DNA from: DAITQM01 sp036832975
GTDB taxonomy: Bacteria > Pseudomonadota > Gammaproteobacteria > Xanthomonadales > Wenzhouxiangellaceae
Length of the DNA: 64,000 nt
Direction of reading: 5' to 3'
Assembly (NCBI GenBank): GCA_036832975.1
Contig: DAITQM010000011.1
Coordinates: 1 to 64,000 of the forward strand
A model generated the notes under the pieces. That model saw only the letters and a list, made by a program, of their open reading frames with translations, did no database searches and was not told the DNA's origin. Of this stretch, positions 59,372 to 64,000 are shown piece by piece; positions within the stretch are counted from its first letter, which is position 1; each line of letters begins with the position of its first letter. A program made the position numbers and the translations under genes.

Positions 59372-59400
59372 AAGATAGACCTTCCCGCCCCCGCTGTCAA
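59372..59400 (-). promoter_or_regulatory. dcw cluster sigma-70 promoter
   Basis: On the minus strand TTGACA (59400-59395), a 17-bp spacer and TATCTT (59377-59372) form a near-consensus promoter. Transcription would start near 59365, about 44 bases before mraZ, reading through the MraZ repeats. Confidence 0.8.
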
Positions 59401-59619
59401 GCACCGGGGCGGAAAAGTTCACGGGAGATCAGGGGTGTCTGGCGTCATTCCCGCGCCTGGACCATTCCCAGATAGTTACGGTGGCACGGTGGCCCAGGTC
59501 GTTGGATTTTGGGTTACGATGGGGCCCTATGGGTTGCATGGGACGATTATCCCAGCGCTGCCATCCACGCTGTCCTGGACCGGCAGGTCCGATTCCCGAT
59601 CGCAAGACACCGGATTTCG

Positions 59620-60537
59620 ATGAACCAAGAACCCCAGACCGACGACACACGCGACGCCGCCGAAGCGCTGGTCAAGGACATCGCCCGGATGCTGCTCGAG
59701 ATCGGCCGCCAGACCGGTGTTACGGTCAAGCGCATGCGCCAGCTTTTCGGCCACACGCAAATCAAGGCCCTCGACGAAGAGGGCCTCAATCGCTTCGAGA
59801 TCATGGCCGTCGCCGGCTTCAGCCGGCGCGCCATCCGGCTGATGCTGGCCGAGGACCACCGCCATGACCGCACCGACCTGCTCGCCCGGTTTATGGATTT
59901 CTGGGCCGCCGACCCGCTGTATCCGGACGAACTGCCGGTCAAGGGCGAGACCTTTCCATCGTTCCAGCATCTGCACGACCAGTACGGCAGCGATTTCACC
60001 GCCCCCGGGTTGCTGAAAGTGCTCGAACGGCGCGGCCTGGTCGAGGTCCGTGACGGGCAAGTTCGCGCCGTGCAGCGCCGGGTGTTCGCCGAGAGCGCAC
60101 CGGAAATCATCGACGAATCGCGGCGTACGCTGATCTCGCTGCTGGCCACCGCGATCCGCAATATCCGGGGTGAAACCCCGCGCTTTTTGCAACGCCGCTT
60201 GCACAGCCGCCGCTTCCCGCCGGCCAGGCTGCCCGAAGTCCGGGCCGCGGTGCGCGATAAGGTCGAGGCCTTTATTGTCGAACTGATCGAATTCATGAAC
60301 AGTTACGAAGATTTCTCGGTGACCGGTGTCGCGGAAGGCAGTGCAGCCGAGGTCGAGGCCGGGCTGGGGCTGCACTGGTTCGAGATCGAAAATCCGCAGG
60401 ATCTGATCGGCGATTACCCCGGCCACCGGGTCACCGAACAAGGCGAGATCATCGATGTCAGTCACGAGGAACGCGCCAAAGCTATCATTCGTTCTGGGAA
60501 AAAGTCCCAGAACACGACCGATCCCGGTTCCGACTAG
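59620..60537 (+). CDS. DUF6502-family protein
   Basis: Protein of 305 residues, divergent from the dcw cluster. The N-terminal helix-rich part (ALVKDIARMLLEIGRQTGVTV, then FEIMAVAGFSRRAIRLMLAED) looks like a winged-helix or HTH domain. The WAADPLYPDELPVKGE, LHDQYGSDFTAPGLLKVLERRGLVE and VFAES parts match DUF6502, whose function is unknown. ATG at 59620 is the first codon giving the conserved part; an in-frame ATG 111 bp upstream has no ribosome site. Confidence 0.7.
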   Translation: MNQEPQTDDTRDAAEALVKDIARMLLEIGRQTGVTVKRMRQLFGHTQIKALDEEGLNRFEIMAVAGFSRRAIRLMLAEDHRHDRTDLLARFMDFWAADPLYPDELPVKGETFPSFQHLHDQYGSDFTAPGLLKVLERRGLVEVRDGQVRAVQRRVFAESAPEIIDESRRTLISLLATAIRNIRGETPRFLQRRLHSRRFPPARLPEVRAAVRDKVEAFIVELIEFMNSYEDFSVTGVAEGSAAEVEAGLGLHWFEIENPQDLIGDYPGHRVTEQGEIIDVSHEERAKAIIRSGKKSQNTTDPGSD

Positions 60538-60546
60538 GCAAGCACC

Positions 60547-60687
60547 ATGTTCCGCAAACTCGCTCTGACCCTGACCCTCGCGCTGCTCTGGACCGCCGAA
60601 GCGTTGGCAGTCGTGGAATCAGGCGTCGGCGCCCCCGAATCGTTCGGCGACTGGCTCGCCGGGCTGTTCAGTTGGTGGCCGTTCTGA
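60547..60687 (+). CDS. 46-residue predicted secreted peptide
   Basis: MFRKLALTLTLALLWTAEALA is a standard signal peptide with an ALA cut site. The 25-residue remainder (VVESGVGAPESFGDWLAGLF then SWWPF) is Trp-rich at its end. It begins 10 bp after the DUF6502 stop, so it is probably cotranslated. No family is recognised. Trp/Phe-rich ends occur in membrane-active peptides, but nothing here shows such activity. Confidence 0.5.
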   Translation: MFRKLALTLTLALLWTAEALAVVESGVGAPESFGDWLAGLFSWWPF

Positions 60688-60719
60688 GCCGTACCGCTTC
60701 TTTTTCCGGGAAGCGACCC

Positions 60720-60744
60720 CCTTCCCCCGCCCCGCGGGGGAAGG
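60720..60744. repeat. REP-like GC-rich palindrome, copy 2
   Basis: CCTTCCCCCGC (60720-60730), loop CCC, and GCGGGGGAAGG (60734-60744). Arms differ from copy 1 (29848-29871) by one base pair at the loop end. It lies between the small secreted ORF and the convergent peroxidase-like gene and may serve as a transcription barrier. Confidence 0.55.
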
Positions 60745-60810
60745 TGCGTCCGGTTGGGCAAAAAGCGAGATCCCGGCTCATGGCTGCGCCATCCGCAATG
60801 CCGATGGCGA

Positions 60811-61401
60811 TCAGCCGCCGTGCTTGCCGGGGCTCCATTCGGGATCGAGCACGGCGCGCGCCTTGGCCAACGGCGCCGCTTCGAGGTCGGTAGCCAGCGA
60901 ATCGTTCCAGCGATTCAGAAAGCCGTAAAGACAGATCGCGGCGAGCATCTCGACGATCTGCTCGGCGCTCCAGTGTTGCTTCAGCCGGGCCATCAACTCG
61001 GCATTGACGGCGTTCGGTACGCTGCCGGCGGCGAGCGCGAAATCGAGCGCAGCGCGTTCGGCCTCGCTGTACAGCGGGCTGTCGCGATACGACCACAGCG
61101 CTTCGAGCTTGGCCGGCTCGATGCCCGCCAGCTCGGCGGCGATCAGCGAATGGGCCTGGCAATAACGGCAGCCGGCGGCGGTGCTCGCGAAGTGGGCGAG
61201 CAGGCGCTTGAAACCGCCCGGCACGCTGCCTTGCGGGTCCATCACGGCCTGGGTCAGGACGCCGAAACCCTTGACGATCGCCGGGCGCCGCTGCATCGTC
61301 AACAGACTGTTCGGAACGAAACCCAAAATGCGTTCGAAGACGGCGAAGTCCTCGGCCAATTCCGGCGTCGTCATCGCCGGCAGCGGTTCGATCCAGCTCA
61401 T
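60811..61401 (-). CDS. Carboxymuconolactone decarboxylase/AhpD-like protein
   Basis: Protein of 196 residues. The CRYCQAHS motif (C-x-x-C followed by His) is the AhpD-type peroxidase site; the flanking LLAHFASTAAGCRYCQAHSL helix and the later LDFALAAGSVPNAV and AEQIVEMLAAICLYGFLNRWNDSL helices fit the carboxymuconolactone-decarboxylase fold. It probably reduces peroxides with a thiol partner. ATG at 61401 overlaps the aminotransferase stop (ATGA), so the two are cotranslated. Confidence 0.85.
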   Translation of the reverse strand: MSWIEPLPAMTTPELAEDFAVFERILGFVPNSLLTMQRRPAIVKGFGVLTQAVMDPQGSVPGGFKRLLAHFASTAAGCRYCQAHSLIAAELAGIEPAKLEALWSYRDSPLYSEAERAALDFALAAGSVPNAVNAELMARLKQHWSAEQIVEMLAAICLYGFLNRWNDSLATDLEAAPLAKARAVLDPEWSPGKHGG

Positions 61402-62903
61402 GCCGCCGCCTCGGCGAGGGCCAAGCGCGGCCCGTGGCACAGCGCTTCGCGCGTCGCCGCGACGAGCAACTCGACCTCGGCGTCGTTGATTGCGAAATGC
61501 GGCGTGAAGCGCAGCGAGTTTTCGCCGCCGTGGATGACGTTGAGGCCGTGTTGGCGCAGGTATTCCTCGATGCTGTTCCGGCCGTAACTCTTGTACACGC
61601 GGCTGTCGAGTTCGAGGCTGAACAGCAATCCGGTGCCCTGGACGCGGACGATCGCTGCGCCGAGTTCGCCGCGCAGCGCCTCGAAACGCTGGACCAACTC
61701 GGCACCGCGCTCGCGGATGTTGGCGCGCAGTTCGGGCGTCAGGCTGTCGAGTACCGCGACCGCCACTTCGAGAGCGCGCGGATTGGTGGTCATCGTGTTG
61801 CCGTACACGCCCTTGCGGTACAACGCCGCGGCGCGCTCGGTCAGGGCCAGCACCGAGAGCGGGAACTGCCCGGCGTTCAAGGCTTTGGAATAGGTTTCCA
61901 TATCCGGCGGCGGCAGCGCCTCGAAGCCGGGGTAATCGGTGATCGACAACACGCCGTGGGCACGCAACCCGGCCTGGATGCTGTCGACCAGCAGCAAGGT
62001 GCCGTGTTCCTGCGTCAATTGCCGCGCCAGGGCATAAAACTCCGGCGTGATGCCGGCGCCGGGATTGCCTTCGCCCATCACCGGTTCGATGAACAGCGCT
62101 TCGATGAAGATGCGGTTATGGCGGCAGAAATCGAAAATCTGCTGTAATTGCGTCGTGCTGTTCGGTTCGACGGTCAACAGATCGTCGCGGTCGCGGAAAC
62201 TGGCGAGATAACGGGCATAGACTTTATGGCTCGAATCGGAATAGCGCGCCGGGCGGTCGGTACGGCCGTGAAAACCGCCGCGCAAACCGAGCCGGCGGAT
62301 GGGGTGGCCGCGCGCCGGGCCGTCGGGGTCGGTTTGGATCCGGGCGTTGATATCGGCGATGCGGGCCGCCACGCTCACCGCTTCGGAACCGGAATTGACG
62401 CACACAAAACGCGCGTACGGGCATCCCCCCGAGCGCTGCCGGCCGATTTCGCGACGCAACGCGGCAGCGAACCGCATCTGGCTGAGATGCGGCGTCATCA
62501 CGTTGGCCATCGCATAGGGCTTGGACAGCGCGGCGAGCACCGCAGGCGGCGCGTGACCCAGGCCGAGCATGCCGTAACCACCGGCGTCGTATAACACCGC
62601 CCCTTTGCTGGTGACGATCCACGGGCCGCGCGCGGCGAGCGCGACGTAAGGATTGACCGCATCCTCAGGATAGAAGTTGAGATAATCGTGCTGGACGCGC
62701 GCGATCTGCTCGCGTTCGCCGAGCGCGGCGATCTCGGGGTCGTCGGCGGCGAGTTCCTGGTAGGCCTCATGGGCCGCGGTGACTGCATCGGCAAGCAGCG
62801 GATCGGCAGTCAAAAACGGTTTGAGCCTGGCGTCATCCAGACCCGGCGTTTCGATTTCGCCGCCGGAACGGCGCAGCACTTGCAGTTGTTTGAATAAATC
62901 CAT
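61398..62903 (-). CDS. Class III PLP-dependent aminotransferase (lysine-aminotransferase-like)
   Basis: Protein of 501 residues. Landmarks are the FVCVNSGSEAVSVAARIAD block (PLP phosphate), the IEPVMGEGNPG segment, the LLLVDSIQAGL Asp and the PLP lysine in METYSKALNAGQ. It transfers an amino group from an omega-amino substrate to a keto acid; the exact substrate is unclear, lysine being only one possibility. The start region is a 13-bp repeat tract without a good ribosome site. Coupled to the AhpD-like gene. Confidence 0.8.
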   Translation of the reverse strand: MDLFKQLQVLRRSGGEIETPGLDDARLKPFLTADPLLADAVTAAHEAYQELAADDPEIAALGEREQIARVQHDYLNFYPEDAVNPYVALAARGPWIVTSKGAVLYDAGGYGMLGLGHAPPAVLAALSKPYAMANVMTPHLSQMRFAAALRREIGRQRSGGCPYARFVCVNSGSEAVSVAARIADINARIQTDPDGPARGHPIRRLGLRGGFHGRTDRPARYSDSSHKVYARYLASFRDRDDLLTVEPNSTTQLQQIFDFCRHNRIFIEALFIEPVMGEGNPGAGITPEFYALARQLTQEHGTLLLVDSIQAGLRAHGVLSITDYPGFEALPPPDMETYSKALNAGQFPLSVLALTERAAALYRKGVYGNTMTTNPRALEVAVAVLDSLTPELRANIRERGAELVQRFEALRGELGAAIVRVQGTGLLFSLELDSRVYKSYGRNSIEEYLRQHGLNVIHGGENSLRFTPHFAINDAEVELLVAATREALCHGPRLALAEAAA

Positions 62904-62907
62904 GGGC

Positions 62908-62959
62908 AATCACATTCAGCTATGGCATTCGGCTATGGCATTCGGCAATGGCATTCAGC
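62908..62959. repeat. Four 13-bp tandem repeats in the queG-aminotransferase gap
   Basis: Units 62908-62920, 62921-62933, 62934-62946 and 62947-62959 are (a/t)atNNcattcNgc variants: the middle two are identical, the outer two differ at 2-4 positions. They fill the gap between the queG stop (62955) and the aminotransferase ATG (62903), replacing the usual ribosome-site region. Each unit contributes an ATG on the minus strand. Confidence 0.85.
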
Positions 62960-64000
62960 ACGGGAATGACGGGCTGGAGTCCGGCCCGTGAAGGGTTGCC
63001 AGCCTATCATGGCCGCCGGCGCGCAGCAAAGCGGCGGGTGCTTCCCGGCCTGCGGTGTGCTGTGCCAACGCCCAGGCGACATGCTCGCGCACCAGTTCGG
63101 ACGACTGCGCCAAGCGGCTCTCGAGCGCCCGGCACACGTCATTGCCGTGCCGGGCATTGCCGAGCGCCACGGCAATATTTCGCAACCACCGCTGATGACC
63201 CAGACGGCGGATCGCGCTGCCTTCTGTGCGCGCCGCGAATGTCGCTTCGTCCCAAGCAAATAGGTCGATGAGTGCCGGCGCGTCGAGTCCGTGGCGCGGC
63301 AAAAAATCGGCCTCCGCCGTGTGCCGCGCAAAGCGGTTCCACGGGCACACCGCCTGGCAATCGTCGCAACCGTAAATCCGGTTGCCGATCTGGGCGCGGA
63401 ATTCCAAAGGAATCGCCCCGGGCAATTCGATCGTCAGGTACGAGATGCAGCGCCGGGCGTCGAGCACGTAAGGCGCGACGATCGCCTGCGTCGGACAGAC
63501 GTCGAGACAACGGCGGCAGGTGCCGCAATGGTCGGTTGCCGGCACGTCCACCGGGAGCGGCAAGTCGGTGTAGATCTCACCGAGAAAGAACCAGCTTCCG
63601 GCCTGCCGGTTGAGCAGATTGGTGTGTTTGCCGATCCAGCCGAGGCCGGCTTTCGCCGCCAGCGGTTTTTCGAGCACCGGGGCGCTGTCGGTGAACACCC
63701 GATAGCGATGCGGCACGGCGTCGGCGATCTGCTCGGCCAAGCGCTGGAGACGCCGGCGCAGCACCTTGTGATAATCGCGGCCGAGCGCATAGCGCGAAAC
63801 CGTTCCCCGGCGATCGTCGGCCAACACCGCGGCGAGCGGCGCCGCCGGTGGCAGGTAATCGAGGCGGGCGCTGATCACCCGGCGCACGCCGGGGATCAAG
63901 CGCGCCGGCCGGCTGCGCTTTACGCCGTGTCGCGCCATATACTCCATCTCGCCGTGATAGCCGGCTTGCAACCACTCGGTCAGGCGTTGCTCGGCCACCC
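62955..64000 (-). CDS. queG: Epoxyqueuosine reductase, 5' end outside the window
   Basis: The visible part is about 348 residues; the frame is open to the window edge, and the N-terminus (before the VAEQRLTEWLQAGYHGEM block) is missing. Two 4Fe-4S motifs are present, CGTCRRCLDVCP and CDDCQAVCPWN, plus the cobalamin-contact region GLGWIGKHTNLL. QueG makes queuosine from epoxyqueuosine in tRNA modification. The C-terminus has a HEAT-like tail (RRLGHQRWLRNIAVALGNA) and ends within the tandem repeats. Confidence 0.93.
   Translation of the reverse strand, partial: VAEQRLTEWLQAGYHGEMEYMARHGVKRSRPARLIPGVRRVISARLDYLPPAAPLAAVLADDRRGTVSRYALGRDYHKVLRRRLQRLAEQIADAVPHRYRVFTDSAPVLEKPLAAKAGLGWIGKHTNLLNRQAGSWFFLGEIYTDLPLPVDVPATDHCGTCRRCLDVCPTQAIVAPYVLDARRCISYLTIELPGAIPLEFRAQIGNRIYGCDDCQAVCPWNRFARHTAEADFLPRHGLDAPALIDLFAWDEATFAARTEGSAIRRLGHQRWLRNIAVALGNARHGNDVCRALESRLAQSSELVREHVAWALAQHTAGREAPAALLRAGGHDRLATLHGPDSSPSFPC

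Noticed and set aside
59470..59500. Sigma-54 promoter suggested by TGGCACGG upstream of the DUF6502 gene.
   Set aside because: The required -12 TTGCA at the right spacing is absent.

Overview
The window is GC-rich, gene-dense chromosome from a Gram-negative bacterium, most likely a gammaproteobacterium. The evidence is lpxC at the end of a division and cell-wall (dcw) cluster, a PagL-type outer-membrane enzyme, PilS/PilR, RppH, MraZ with its operator, a DUF3014 protein and proton-pumping transhydrogenase genes. Several features (many secreted proteins, kinase/ECF-sigma pairs, the UUP1-type operon) fit an environmental Xanthomonadales/Chromatiales-like lineage, but the species cannot be fixed from sequence alone. 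No rRNA, tRNA, CRISPR array, prophage or intact insertion sequence was seen.

Layout. 1-13.9 kb is an accessory, envelope-oriented region: an AsmA-like membrane protein, a DUF3014 protein, a run of secreted beta-helix and Calx-beta proteins and a lipoprotein. A Ser/Thr kinase-TPR protein overlaps an ECF sigma factor gene. Then come a secreted two-domain protein behind a consensus FNR box and a hairpin-rich leader, a BNR/sialidase-like protein, a PagL-like deacylase and a truncated RidA gene. Three of the secreted proteins end in the same short tail, DVIFxD(S/G)(F/Y)E. 13.9-25.5 kb carries core metabolism and regulation: nadE, sucCD, pilSR, rppH, a FecCD/BtuCD-type importer, an ATP/ADP-translocase-like carrier and a RelBE-type toxin-antitoxin pair.

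25.5-42.7 kb holds an RND efflux pump with its adaptor. A tightly coupled four-gene operon follows (GMC oxidoreductase, RimB-like protease, inactive transglutaminase with seven membrane helices, RimK-like ligase). Next are a thioredoxin-like protein coupled to a DUF427-like protein, a 266-bp MITE-like inverted-repeat element, the three-gene transhydrogenase operon, a lipoprotein, an M23 peptidase, and a protein that looks like a calcineurin-type phosphoesterase stripped of its metal ligands.

43-59.4 kb is the dcw cluster on the minus strand in the order mraZ-rsmH-ftsL-ftsI-murE-murF-mraY-ftsW-murG-murC-ddl-ftsQ-ftsA-ftsZ-lpxC. It starts from a strong sigma-70 promoter with three 10-bp-spaced MraZ repeats. 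Every junction from mraZ to ftsA overlaps, and murD is missing from its usual place between mraY and ftsW. The window ends with a DUF6502 protein, a tiny secreted peptide, a carboxymuconolactone-decarboxylase-like protein, a class III aminotransferase and the 3' part of queG. The queG-aminotransferase gap is exactly four copies of a 13-bp repeat.
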